In this document: piece by piece, positions 50,001-60,084 of the stretch | Position numbering within the stretch: the stretch's first letter is position 1 | How the letters are laid out: every line of letters begins with the position of its first letter | Assembly: GCA_002633005.1 (NCBI GenBank) | Contig: NMRA01000034.1 | Span: 5,406-69,405 of the forward strand | Direction of reading: 5' to 3' | Source of the DNA: Phoronis australis | Taxonomy: Eukaryota; Phoronida; Phoronidae | Length of the DNA: 64,000 bases | Notes under the pieces: model-generated | What the model saw: the letters and a program-made list of their open reading frames with translations, nothing else | Told to the model about the DNA's origin: nothing | Database searches by the model: none | Position numbers and translations under genes: made by a program

Positions 50001-53000
50001 TGACCGTCCCACCACAAAGCAGGACTGCCAAAAATTGAACATGACCGACGAACAAAATGTTATCAATACCTGTGCGTGATACTGGTTATGATGATACTTT
50101 ACTCGAGAACCAGTTATCTTTGAACCACTTTTTTGACTTGACTAAAATTATTTTGTTCTAAAACTAACACAGTGGGTTGTTTAGCACAAAAATGTGCAAC
50201 GTGGTTCATTTTTGGTTAGATTTGTTAATTTTAAATGTTGTTTTAGTCTCAAGGCCAGATAGTATTGGCGCACCACTTTCCTAAAAAAAACGTGTGCTTT
50301 TATCATGTTTACTGTGTTCGCTGTCTTGGTTGGACCTACTTTCAATTATTGTTTCTATGTCATCCCAATTGAGTGGTGAGGCAGCCAAGTTTCAATCCCC
50401 GGCGGTCATGTTCAATTTCCGGCAGTCCTGTTTTGTGATGAAGCAGCCATGTTTTTGGGTGCATTGGTCTCATTTACTGGTCCGATGGTCCCATTTGATC
50501 CCCGTAAGTTCTGTTCTGTGGCGAGTAGGTCCGTATTAGAGGACTGGCGGCCATGTTTTGGTTCCAGCAGACATGTTGTTTGCCACCCATACCTAATAAT
50601 GGTATGGAATATTACTTCCAGAAGTGGCTATTGGAAATATGTCCTGACTGCAGGTAGATGTTACCTTAACACGTAGGTAACTATGAACATCTGCACAACG
50701 AAGACTGGGTAACCAAAACTCTCCCTCAACGGTGGCGTCCACTGTACACGTGTGCACTCTCCATGGTTGTAAAAGTAGCAGATGACCGTCATGATGCCCC
50801 CAAATATACTTTGGCTGAAATTGCATTATTTTGTTATTATAGCCAACACTGATTGCCTGTTTCTCATTAACCATGTCAAAAACACAGAGCTATCAATTTC
50901 AAAAATCGGTCACAATCAAAAAATAATTCAAATAAATACGGTTCTTTAAACTATTTCACTCGTTCTTCATTTATTAGCACACAGTATGTCCGACAAGTGA
51001 AATTCTAACTTGTTTCATTTCCCCACAAAAGTACAGATTAAGGACATTTTAGTCTATTACAACCATAGTTTGCAGTACGTAGATGTGAAAACACAACAGT
51101 TGCCAATTAGTTCCCATTATTTTCAAAAAGGTAATCAGTCACTGTAAAGTGGACTAAATGATCCCTTTGACAATAATTGTTTTGGTGCAAAATGAGAGAA
51201 CAAACGTATGTCCGCCAACCCGCAACAATTCCAAAATACACGACAACCCAATCCTTGAAATTAAATAATGTAGCCAAATACTAAATACGTGATATTCAAC
51301 TGTGTCAAAAATATATACTACGGTCAGATATACAAAAATAACGCCAACTACTACAAAATACAACAGAATCAGGCATACTTTGGCATTACTTTATAGCCAA
51401 GTAGAGACAACCTACTTGCAATGGATTACAAACAAATCAAAACGGAGCTTTAGTGTTGCTTTCCACCACATTTAAATCAATTATGCTAGTTTAATAGGCA
51501 AGCGTAAAATGGTGCACACTCATTTCAACAAATCACCAACTCATTGGACATGCTATCATACCTAAGGTAGGTTCCAAACAGAAAGAACACCGCCATCATC
51601 AGTCCATTCCACAGGAATATTGAGTCTGTGTAGAAGTAGGACGGTTCTCCTAAACCTGGATAGACAATGTGCTAATTTATGACAAATGTTAACCCGATCC
51701 CTGTTTTTACAACAGCTAATATTGAGTCGTCGTCGTCCGTTGTCAACATTATATAAATACAATTGCTAAATTAAGAAAAGATCCTGCAAACGGTTAAGGA
51801 GATACAGCCATGAGCGCAAAAAAAAAACAAAACTGCCTCTAGGAGGCCCTACAGTAGTCGAAGTTGTCAGAAAATCATCGTTAGCCATTCACGTTATATT
51901 AATGTCAATTTTCACAATTATCCTGGAAGCGAGTGGACGCCAAAAAACAGACTCAAAAAAAGTAAAAATGAACACTAGGTGGCGCAAACTACGTTAAATC
52001 CATCTCAAAATGGTGAGATGGTGTCACCTCATTAACAGATGCCTGTATGCCAAATTTTATGAAAATACGTTGAGGACCTTTGAAGATACAGACTGAGGTA
52101 AATGTTAAAAAAAAAATAAATTGCCACTAGGTGGCACACAGGTAGTCAGATCTGTCCAGTCGTCATCCTCTGTTGTTAACATCATATAAATACACTTAAT
52201 AAATTTAGTAAAGATCCTCCAAAGTCGTCAGAAAATCATCGCCATCTGTCCACTTCATAGTAAGCACATACATGCCAATTTTCACAATCATCTTTTGAGT
52301 GGTTTGGTTGATAGAGGGGTGGACGCAAAAAACAGTCTCAAAAACAGTAAAATGGCCACTAGGTGGCGCAAACTATGTTGAATACATCCAAAAACAAGAG
52401 AATAGCGTCATCTTACTAATAGATGCCTATGTACCAAATTTTATGAAAATCTGTTGAGGACTTTTGAAGATACACACGTAAATGTAAAAAACTAAAATTG
52501 CCACTAGGGGGCACACCGGTTGTCGGATCCGTCCAGAAGTTCGCTCGTGCCGTCCCATCCACGGAAGGAACATAAGTGCACAATTTCATGAACATATGTC
52601 AAGGCGTTTTGGAAATAGAGCAGCAGATGCCAGACGGACGGAGATGACCGCATAATGCGTCCACATATAAATATGTGGGCACATAAAATATCAAGGCCTG
52701 CAAAATTTTTGAAAATGTGATGCAGCATTATATCTATTCCCAGTAGCCGGCCTAAATCACGTCATAACAGTGACAAATACCTCATCAACAAACAACTGAA
52801 TTATCAGCTTTAGAAAACAGAGGCACCTTCACAACTCTGTACTGGGGGTAGATTATTTCCTCGGTTGACAGACCAACACATCTTGGTCGGTTTCTTCATA
52901 TATGCCATGAATGACTCGTACCATCTCTTGCCAATGGCTAGCACAACCTACCGAGAAAAATATTGAGGAACACATGAATCATGCAATCCAATCAAAATTT

Positions 53001-56000
53001 TTAAGAATTTTTGACATTTTTCAATTTCTCAATTACATTACATGACAATTATCAGTTTGAGGGATTAATAGATTTATCATCAATATTTATAACGGAGAAA
53101 TTCCAGTGATGGAATACAACTTTACTAAGCTCACACTTAGAATATTAAATTAATCTAAAGTAACACGGACACTGCCACTAACCTCAGGGTACAAGTTGAA
53201 TCTCTTTAACGTATTGATCGTCAACGGGTACTCGGTAACATTGTCATACATGATCTGATGAAGGCCATTGAAGAAAGTGGGAGATTCTATCATAGTCTTG
53301 TAATAGGAATAGTACAGACCCTGAAAGAAAATGCTGGCACTGGTCAACGTCACCAGGAAATCCTCACTAAATTCCTCACAACAATTGCTAGAATGGCACT
53401 TTTCCAATTTTCTAAAGACGTATTACATAGTTGTGAATGCCTGCAGTGTTTCAAAACTTTGTCAGTGCTGCCATTTTTCAAAGCTCCAAATTCACAGAGT
53501 GATAATCTTTATTGTGTCGCAAGGTGTTGGACATTTTGTGTGGACGCTAGGCTCACTGGGGATAAGATTTCTAGGGTAAGTTGTTCCGAGGTAACTCCCA
53601 GTGTGGGCATGACATGAGTCCCACATTTAATGCCCTGCACTAATGGCCTCACAATGTACTATCCAGTGCTTTGAATTATTGAGCAGGGAAGCAAATCAAT
53701 AAAATTGTTTGTTACAGCCGATGTTAAACAACCAATCATTGATAAGGCACGACAGGGACATGCACTCAGGTTTCAGTCAAAATGATCTTTAGCCATCACA
53801 GGTCTAGGGTAAAGCCACCACTATACAAACATCAGGCTGTCATTATTTAGTACACGGTCAGCACCTCAGACAAACCTCCAAACTCAAACTATGAACACTA
53901 CGGCAGGGAACAATGCACTGTAGACCTATTTTGCTAATGGAGGTTTGTATTTTTCCTCACAAACTCTGTTGTCTGTAATCGTCTTAAGATAAAAAATACT
54001 AACCATCTCTGTCCTAAAACATAATTCTCTTTCCAGCGTTGAAAGATGAGAAAAATGTCTATCCCGCTCAAACATATTTCTGATGTGATACCTAGGAAAT
54101 AGAAACAGACTTAACTTTGAGCTCGAACCAATTTCTTTGTTTCACATCACTCATTGGTCAATTTTGCGAACTGTGCAGAATTCCAAGCACAACAGTGTAC
54201 AATACGAATACTACAAGATTCAAAACCAGCACAGTGTGAAAATTCCCAGAGAAAAATAAAAGGGGATGAAAGTGAAAGACATTTGCTGTTAATTTGTTGT
54301 TATACACAATCATTAATCAAAATTTATGAGAATGTAAAGGTGTAAATAATTCCAATGGGCCTCTTCCAACCTTTGTAAATACCATTTTCATTTCTAAGCT
54401 GTGTTCGCCCTCCATGTATTCAGACATGGTGCAGAAAAAATTGCTGAAAATTTTTATCAATTTTTCCAAAAAATCTTGTTAGCAATTTTCAGAAACCAAC
54501 CATATTTAAAATACAGAACATTACCCTTGTAAAAGACAACTGCCAGCTACTACTGATACTTTGTTATCTGATTAGTGAAAAGCAGAATAATGACATGGCA
54601 TGACACTTTTATGTATTTATTTATTGTGATATTTACAATGAGGGTAACCCCATCAGTTTTCAGCGTTTTCCATGGGGGCCCTCACTTTGAATCATGTTTG
54701 GATGTTGTGTACTATTATTGCATGCAAAAATGATCGAATGATGAGTTGTTGTATACCAAATCAAAAAATTCCTTTCCACTCATAATTTCTCTATACAAAA
54801 GGTTTATTTATGTACAACTAGTATGGTAAAGGATATCCACTTTTGGACAGTGTCTAGAACTTCGGACAAGGAAATTCCCCAAAAAATTGAATGATCTTGA
54901 TTTTGGAATTTGCGAAAAGGTCAATTATGGTGTTCACCATATTCCTCAAATATCGGACAATGTGTTTTCAATCTACAGAGTGGATAATTTTGCCGTCTCC
55001 TATGATTCTTGAATTTAGGACAGCCAATATGCTAATTTCTAGAATTCGGGACAACCTCTGACCTTTACGAAAATAATTTTAAGAGTCCGGAATTGGAAAA
55101 TTAGTTTAACGTATTGAATTAAAAACTTTAAACCAGACATAATGAATGAATGTGGGAAATGACTAAATTGCATAACAACCTAAAAACACAAAAATAGTTA
55201 CTTAAAACTGATTGGACCGTTTTCCTGAATTAGTATAAATTTGCTTTTCAGTTAAACCACCAAACAAAGCTGGTTGATCTGTACTGCCAATTAATCAATC
55301 CAAAGAGAGTGCACACATGTCAAATGCAATGCTAATAAATAAGCAGTCAGCTGTGTTTGAGCACTTGGCAATCTTCCCAATGAGTACAGACAAATGCACT
55401 CCAAATGCTGATACAGTTATTGAAAATCTATGCAACAGGTGCGGTAGTGTAGTAAAAATTCCTCAGTTAAGGACAGTGAAAAACCGGTTGCTTTTAGCTC
55501 TAGATTGGAGTTTCTATCAAATTTTAGAAATAGGCAATATTCAACATCTCAAAATACAAGAATTTCGATCAATGACAAAGGATCATTCACCTCTATGGTA
55601 TAAACCATGGGCACGAATGAAAATGTTGCATTTGTGGCTATTTTCAATGACTTAAGTTTACTTTCAGACTCTGTTGAAGTACAAAACACCGTACCCGATA
55701 CTTGACTAATATGAAGTACGTCAACATCGACCATACATCCATATTCACACTTTTCACAGGGCTCTATGCCTAGCATAACGTCAACTCGTCAAATGCGACC
55801 TGGCAAAATTCCCAAGTCGCCAAACAGGAAAAGATGTCACCAAAACACGGTAACCCCGTATGTGGCGGTGCGAAAGTCCTCGTTTTTACAAATAACGCTT
55901 AGTTGGCAGTAGTCAAAAATGAAAAGAGGGGGACATCTACACTAAGAATGCAACGAAACTAAGAAAATTTCAGCTGGAACACCTAATGTTTTTTGATTTC

Positions 56001-59000
56001 AGTCAAATGGAAAATTCGAAATAAATCGTGTGCTCAGTGATGACCAAATTCCCTTAAGGCCCAATACCCCAGGCAGACTGGCTCTTACATTAGGGACTAC
56101 AAAAAGCAGACAATCAGAACACATCATCTGTGCATGCTGCATGGACAGACCCTTTCAATTTGTGCTCAACAATTTTGACTCCCGTGCATTATTTTTCTGT
56201 AGTATTTCAAGCGCATGCCAACTGTTAACCAAAGGTTGTATTTGAAAAAATGGGTTATTATTTTTGAAGTTTTGACGCCACAAATTTCACAACAAAATGT
56301 AGGTGAATTGATTCTTATTCATCTGACTAAGTACTTGGTTGTAACAAAAATCCAGCTATTTGAGATTTTTACGAAGTCGCCAAACAAAACCCGAGGGTAC
56401 ATTTAGTGGTATTTGGTGAGTAGTAGGTGGCTAAATTGATATCTGTTTCAGAATGAAACATCAATTTCGGCATCCCAAATTTTACAAACTGTCCTAAACT
56501 GGAGAATTTTACCTTTAATTTGCAATTTGTACCAATCGACAAGCAGATTTTTTATAGCTAGGCAAATTTATAAAAGTAACTTCAAGCCTAACAAATCACA
56601 AGTATCAAAAAGGATTGTCATCAACTTCACTAATACATTCATGTACAACCAAAAATCATAACTAATGGCATCTTTTGAGATCAGACGGTAAATACACTAT
56701 GAAACAAACCACACAAAATACCATTTCCCAGTCGTGACAAAACAGTGAAAATGACTGGTAATAACCATCAAGGCACCAAACGTCTAATAACAGAATGGTT
56801 TGGCCACTTTACTAACTTTCCTGTTTATTCCCCTACAATCTCAGTCAGCAAGAAAGACTACTTTGACAGTGAATTTGGCTGCTGCCTAGCCGCCATGATG
56901 GGGAGTTCCGGGTCATTTTGTATGAAAACTTTTGGCTTGTACTGTAGCAAGACTTACCAATGTATGTAACCAGTGCAGCATGCTAGAAAAAGAAGAAATA
57001 ATAGTTAGTATGAAAATGCAAATCAATTATATTTAACAAAAAGTATGCGCTATTTCTGCATAGTATTTTACAACCAGTAACCCTTTGGATTGCAAGGGTG
57101 CAGTTTTTTATGAAATTGGTTTTTGTCCAACTTTGTATCTCTTGTCTTCAACCAGAGCAATCCAAAGCCCTACATATTTTTTCAGGTTTTCACCCTGTCC
57201 TTGACTGAAGTCAGGTCAATGACTGAAATAGACCAAAGCACAACATGCACTTTGCCCACAACAGTTGTGTGTCCTCAGTGCAATCCTACAACTGGTGTCA
57301 AGGCAGCGGTTATAGAGTGGAAAACACTCAGTCTATTGAATTGCTCTGGGTTAAAAGAAAGTGAAATAAACACAATTAACCTAATATTACCATAAACTAG
57401 AACCTTGTTTGAACAAAACTGGTAACGACAGCAACATCATTGCTATTATCACATTACCAAAAAAAATCTCCCCCATTTTGGCAAATATAATTATCAAAAT
57501 GCCCCCTTTTCAATTTTCAAAGGCTTCTAACATATTAGATAAATGCCCGTAGCTTTTCAAACTTTGTCTGGTGTAGTAAAAAAAACTTGAACAAGGAAAA
57601 CCATTTAATCTGGTGCTACATGTTTCATAGAAAATATGATAAAATAAATTTCACTTGCTGGCCGTAGTGTGTCCAAAAGTGACGGGACTTTACTGAACTC
57701 TGCACCTGGAGTAATCCTGTGCATCAACCTTGAGTGTTATAAAACTAATTACAGGGAGTCTGACACACGTTGTACCAGACGGGCGAAGGCTGCTCTGGTG
57801 GGCCCATTGCACTGATCATCTGGAACCATTTATTGTGCTTTAATAGATTAAAACCGGGCTGAGGACCTGGGGACCTGACTCAAGGGTCTAGCAGTGTACT
57901 CCAGTGGGACCCAAACCTACAGCCTTGAGTACAGAAAGCCGACACCTATCCCACTTGGCCACACTGTCTCTTCCTTGTGTGCCATAAAGTAGAGTCAGGT
58001 TTCCTTTTTCACAAATTCTCAAAATTGTCAAAGCTGGTTTTACTTTGAAGTAACTTAAACTTGAGTTATTGAAATACCAGCAAATTCAATTAAAAAATCA
58101 GTCTCAGCTAGCTGGCTCACAACATAGAAATACAAATATTGTGCAAGCGTTAAGCTGATAATTGTTTCCACCTTATCCCAGTTTTCTGTCCTCAAGGGCA
58201 TGATGAACTACTTCGAAGATGTACAAAACGTACTGAAGTTTACTGGTTTTATGCACCATAGTCATTATTTAACATTACTGTGATTATTAAAGTATGATTA
58301 AAATCTCCAAAACGCGCAGTAAATTTTCCACGTGAACTCCTACGATGTCACAAGACATCAATACAATGTCAGCTGATAGTCGTTAACTGCAACACTAGGA
58401 TTTTTATGTGGATCAGTTAAACTGTTTGATTTGTCCAACATGTCATCCAGTGATGCACAATCAGCTTAGACAATCATTGACATATGGAGATGTCTCCAGT
58501 GGGTTGCCAGTGTTACAACACAGCATTTCTAAATGATTTATCATGGATAATACATGATATACATGATATACAGCATAGTTTCACTTATCAGCACTCATCA
58601 ATACGTGGGACTTGAAAAGTGGGAGTCCAAATTCACAAGACTGACACCCACCCGGTGAGATACGATGATTCCCTGGGAGATCATCCTGACGTCACAAGAC
58701 AAGAAAGTTTTCTGCCAGCATTTGCCGCTCGTCAGTGAGGCATTTGTGGTAAAAATACTTAATAGTTTTGTGATTTTGATTTACGTATGAATATTTATCG
58801 AACTAAAACAAGGAATAGTAGCTTCAATTAATCAGAAACGCAAAAATTCTTCATTTTGGTGTCCTTTTTACCAAGGTTGTTGTGAAACACGCCATCTTTT
58901 TTTCTTAGGCGTGCTGTCCAGGCAGTTGTTTTATAAAACTGTCCGTGCTAATGACAGCCACTAGATGAGTCCCTGTTTATCAGTCTCATCTTAATAGTTT

Positions 59001-60084
59001 GCAAGTAGGGTTTTAAGCAAGGGTCACCGGATATATGAGTATGATTCTACCACATGGAGCCTGCTTACTGCACTTAAGCAATTTTGACCTTTAGCTAACA
59101 GGTTAACATTTGGACTGTGAAACTTTCCGAGTGAATTATACACGATAGGAAATAATAATGCACTACTAGGGTTAATATGACCAGAGGAAATGATGACATA
59201 CTGTATTCTTGTAATATCCTGTTACTCTATAGACAGATTTATTTGGCAAATAAAATATAAAACTTACAGCAAAACACATTACAAAGGTAGATAAAATATT
59301 AACACGACTTGAAATAATTCAATTAAAGATGAATAGTTCAGACTTATTTACACTTCAGTCCTTTTCTCACTTATCCTTTCTACAAATGCTCATGTCCACT
59401 GACAACATCTCACACATTATTTAGTCATGGTCATTAGATTCATGTATCATCCAAATAGTGTATAAATGTTTTCACTGTACCGCAGAGTTCCGTCAGTCCC
59501 ACTAAAGAATTTGTCGTAACAGACTAGCTTTAATAGAGTACCTTACCTCAGAATAAGGTTCAACCATTGGATCTGAGCAAAAACGTTATATAGCTTTTCC
59601 ATGCAGTTCTTCACCACTTAAAGTTGCATTTCGCCTCTGCATAGCACCAGCGCAAAGCCAAAGGCAGTCGCTGAACACTTAACCTGAACCACAGCCCAGG
59701 GCTTCGTGGTTTTAAAACATATCCACACTCACTCGATCTCGAATTATTGCCGAATGAGCCAGCAAATTAATACAAAGGATATGATAATGGAATTTCTGAA
59801 GGCGCGACCGGGGTGAACTGTGAACAGGGTGAACCACGGTACATATAAATCGGTGAATTATCGAATGAACAAGGCCTACATTTCCGCACTCGGAAACGCA
59901 ATAAAAACTTACCGAGACCTAATACAAGGGTGATATACCAAATGTCACGGCGTTTGAAAAGCTCCATTATTTTGTTCTGCGACGCATCTTTTATCACATT
60001 GCGATGTCCAGCCTTGGAATCCGTTTTTCCCGGTTTGATGGGCTTTTCACTGTTTTGATTTTGGTGCCGCTTTCGAGTCGCCAT
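34903..60084 (-). CDS. DPY19L1: DPY19L1/L2-type tryptophan C-mannosyltransferase, 17 exons
   Basis: This is a multi-pass ER membrane enzyme of the DPY-19 family. The family is known to transfer mannose from dolichol-phosphate-mannose to tryptophan in WxxW sites such as thrombospondin repeats. The exons join in phase to 2136 bases (711 residues), near the usual 675-725 for the family. Diagnostic stretches in order: [12 protein letters not shown] (first membrane helix), [13 protein letters not shown] and FRTEM (first luminal loop with the conserved acidic residues), [92 protein letters not shown] and [13 protein letters not shown]. These follow DPY19L1/L2 more closely than L3/L4. The start ATG has A at -3 and G at +4. 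It is divergent from the gene at 60502. No stop, frameshift or missing block was found. The symbol is by similarity; a single invertebrate gene may be co-orthologous to L1 and L2. Confidence 0.95.
36231..36312 (-). repeat. tRNA-derived SINE fragment
   Basis: The minus strand reads like a tRNA: tagctgaatggttagcac as box A and ggttcgattctgg as box B at the usual spacing. The acceptor stem does not pair and the anticodon arm is poor. It lies in intron 16 of the DPY19L gene. Confidence 0.55.
36431..36813. repeat. Inverted-repeat element with 72-base arms
   Basis: The arms 36431-36502 and 36743-36813 are near-perfect inverses (acaaatgca-tgggatggttgtc, catcacagataactt). Intron 16, noncoding. Likely a MITE or foldback. 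Confidence 0.65.
37138..37263 (-). CDS. DPY19L1: DPY19L exon 16
   Basis: Encodes [18 protein letters not shown] and [10 protein letters not shown]. Acceptor cgtatttcag, donor GTAAGT. Confidence 0.95.
37264..38107. other. DPY19L intron 15
   Basis: Nothing recognised inside. Confidence 0.5.
38108..38207 (-). CDS. DPY19L1: DPY19L exon 15
   Basis: Encodes [20 protein letters not shown] and [10 protein letters not shown], the start of the conserved luminal C-terminal domain. Confidence 0.95.
38208..38941. other. DPY19L intron 14
   Basis: It contains ctgcatttcgcactgtataa near 38430. This resembles 49570-49610 (intron 7) and, more weakly, 59620, so it is a low-copy dispersed repeat. Confidence 0.4.
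38942..39116 (-). CDS. DPY19L1: DPY19L exon 14
   Basis: Encodes [10 protein letters not shown]... and a helix, then [13 protein letters not shown]. Donor GTTAGT, phase 1. Confidence 0.92.
39142..39281. repeat. 69-base perfect tandem duplication
   Basis: Two back-to-back copies starting attagattgtaacatcact at 39142 and 39211, 26 bases upstream of exon 14 in intron 13. The identity indicates a recent event or an assembly duplication. Confidence 0.85.
39987..40106 (-). CDS. DPY19L1: DPY19L exon 13
   Basis: 40 codons: [22 protein letters not shown] then LFWTP. Phase 0. Donor GTATGA. Confidence 0.93.
40107..41115. other. DPY19L intron 12
   Basis: Nothing recognised inside. Short open frames on both strands lack any family signal. 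Confidence 0.5.
41116..41208 (-). CDS. DPY19L1: DPY19L exon 12
   Basis: 31 codons of a hydrophilic cytosolic loop ([13 protein letters not shown]). It is less conserved; the call rests on phase 0 at both ends, acceptor gtttctcag and donor GTATGC. Confidence 0.82.
41423..41601. mobile_element. MITE family B copy (intron 11)
   Basis: Ends gtacagtacaaaac and, inverted, cctgtactgta. It shares the interior (taattacagaatggctta, cggtcatgagggaagac) with 47206-47450 and 56730-56946. Confidence 0.5.
41779..42050. repeat. 68-base tandem repeat, four units
   Basis: Units start with catcattagccccacctagtg at 41779, 41847, 41915 and 41983 (exact 68-base steps; the last has catcattaacctcacctagtg). Intron 11. 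Each unit contains cacctagtg, the inverse of a cactaggtg core. Confidence 0.85.
42161..42431. mobile_element. TA-flanked MITE, family A (intron 11)
   Basis: aaaattctccagtttgggac at the left and ccaaaactggagaatttt at the right, with TA at 42159-42160 and 42432-42433. 271 bases. The right end is 38 bases from exon 11. Confidence 0.7.
42471..42644 (-). CDS. DPY19L1: DPY19L exon 11
   Basis: 58 codons. AHIGD...[15 protein letters not shown] then a hydrophobic helix. Donor GTAAGT. Confidence 0.95.
42712..43195. repeat. AGC/AGT microsatellite (intron 10)
   Basis: About 480 bases of imperfect agc, agt and aat triplets. Open frames here (poly-A/T/I products) are artefacts. Confidence 0.85.
43947..44084 (-). 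CDS. DPY19L1: DPY19L exon 10
   Basis: 46 codons, ending LLLITDD before AHIGD of exon 11. Phase 0. Donor GTAAGT. Confidence 0.93.
44085..44848. other. DPY19L intron 9
   Basis: It contains one orphan family A MITE end, actgtcttaaactggagaat near 44610. Otherwise nothing recognised. Confidence 0.4.
44849..44935 (-). CDS. DPY19L1: DPY19L exon 9
   Basis: 29 codons, [15 protein letters not shown]. Phase 0 both ends. Acceptor cttttttcag, donor GTAAGT. Confidence 0.93.
45940..46340. repeat. Dispersed repeat shared with 47.5/49.0-49.3 kb (intron 8)
   Basis: ttatcagaaatag, then ttttgtagatatttggct and cctacataacctttaac, resemble 47500-47556 plus 48987-49290 in the same order. That second copy is split by the element at 47557-48986. 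Confidence 0.5.
46931..47108 (-). CDS. DPY19L1: DPY19L exon 8
   Basis: Encodes [17 protein letters not shown] and the following helix. Acceptor attgttgcag, donor GTAAAT. Ends at a codon boundary. Confidence 0.94.
47206..47450. mobile_element. MITE family B copy (intron 7)
   Basis: Left gtacacagtacaaaac, right ttggcttgtactgtac. Interior cattctcggtcatacgggaag as in the 41423 copy. Confidence 0.55.
47557..48986. mobile_element. DNA transposon with 28-base perfect terminal inverted repeats
   Basis: The left end begins ataccgtattcgccgtaata (47557-47584). The right end (48959-48986) is its exact inverse. Subterminal ggggggcgctta motifs are also mirrored. No transposase frame was seen. It is nested in the dispersed repeat that also occurs at 45940-46340. 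Target duplication not clear. Confidence 0.75.
49861..50590. mobile_element. Foldback element with about 195-base arms (intron 7)
   Basis: 49861-50056 matches the inverse of 50391-50590 through many landmarks (aacatgac-ggcgg, cttacggggatcaaatg, aggactgcc-aaattgaacatgacc). Each arm is itself made of loose repeats around the word catgact/aggact. Confidence 0.7.
50665..50814 (-). CDS. DPY19L1: DPY19L exon 7
   Basis: Encodes [20 protein letters not shown] then [14 protein letters not shown], among the most conserved parts. Acceptor caatttcag, donor GTAACA. Confidence 0.94.
50815..51561. other. DPY19L intron 6
   Basis: Nothing recognised inside. Confidence 0.45.
51562..51649 (-). CDS. DPY19L1: DPY19L exon 6
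   Basis: Encodes a helix with [16 protein letters not shown]. Acceptor ccaggtttag, donor GTATGA, phase 2 out. Confidence 0.92.
51740..52690. repeat. Tandem repeat of about 380-base units with CTCF-like cores (intron 5)
   Basis: Two main units (offset about 377-383) and a partial third share ataaatac...aagatcct, gtcagaaaatcatcg, cactaggtggcgcaaact, attttatgaaaat and ttgccactagg-ggcacac. It ends in the palindrome ccacatataaatatgtgg. CTCF-like cores are at 51973, 52124, 52356 and 52501. A single-unit relative is at 29645-29890. Confidence 0.75.
52827..52947 (-). CDS. DPY19L1: DPY19L exon 5
   Basis: Encodes [11 protein letters not shown]...CWSVNRG...SCE, matching the family's segment between the second and third helices. 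Donor GTGCCT, a weak consensus, phase 1. Confidence 0.88.
53183..53320 (-). CDS. DPY19L1: DPY19L exon 4
   Basis: 46 codons, phase 0 at both ends. [10 protein letters not shown]...[12 protein letters not shown]. Acceptor tctttcag, donor GTTAGT. Confidence 0.95.
54004..54091 (-). CDS. DPY19L1: DPY19L exon 3
   Basis: Acceptor tttcctag, donor GTTAGT. It encodes [16 protein letters not shown]...FRTEM, the first luminal loop that the family keeps nearly unchanged. Confidence 0.93.
54838..55110. mobile_element. MITE family A copy (intron 2)
   Basis: ttttggacagtgtctagaac and ttttcaatctacagagtgg match 33647-33931. The right end may be the aaactggagaatttta near 56500, which would make this part of a longer 1.7 kb element. 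Confidence 0.5.
55111..56729. other. Intron 2, mid part
   Basis: It has an open frame of 112 codons at 55317-55655 with no recognisable family. The possible right end of a family A element lies near 56480-56512. Confidence 0.3.
56730..56946. mobile_element. MITE family B copy abutting exon 2
   Basis: Interior ctaataacagaatggtttgg and gggtcattttgtatgaaaac, with right end ttggcttgtactgta at 56932-56946. It ends about 11 bases from the exon 2 splice donor. The left end is degraded. Confidence 0.5.
56958..56982 (-). CDS. DPY19L1: DPY19L exon 2 (25-base microexon)
   Basis: Acceptor cttctttttctag, donor GTAAGT. It supplies ACCTGYIH between exons 1 and 3, completing the first helix. It is the only piece that restores phase (1 in, 2 out). 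Confidence 0.75.
56983..59912. other. DPY19L intron 1
   Basis: 2.9 kb without coding signal. It holds a tRNA-like SINE piece at about 57893-57965. A small atacatgatat direct repeat lies near 58550. Confidence 0.45.
57893..57965 (-). repeat. tRNA-derived SINE fragment
   Basis: On the minus strand, tggccaagtgggatagg (box A-like) and ggtttgggtccc (box B-like) have tRNA spacing. The arms are imperfect, so it is not a tRNA gene. Confidence 0.45.
59913..60084 (-). CDS. DPY19L1: DPY19L exon 1
   Basis: Start ATG at 60082-60084. It encodes a basic cytosolic tail and the beginning of the first helix. Donor GTAAGT, phase 1. Confidence 0.92.

Noticed and set aside
50593-50874. Minus-strand ORF of 93 codons as the exon 7 coding frame
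   Set aside because: It is in a different frame from the DPY19L protein. The correct frame gives HGECTRV and WTPPLRESF.
55317-55655. Possible transposase of the family A MITE
   Set aside because: No DDE/D or helix-turn-helix pattern could be seen in the 112 residues.
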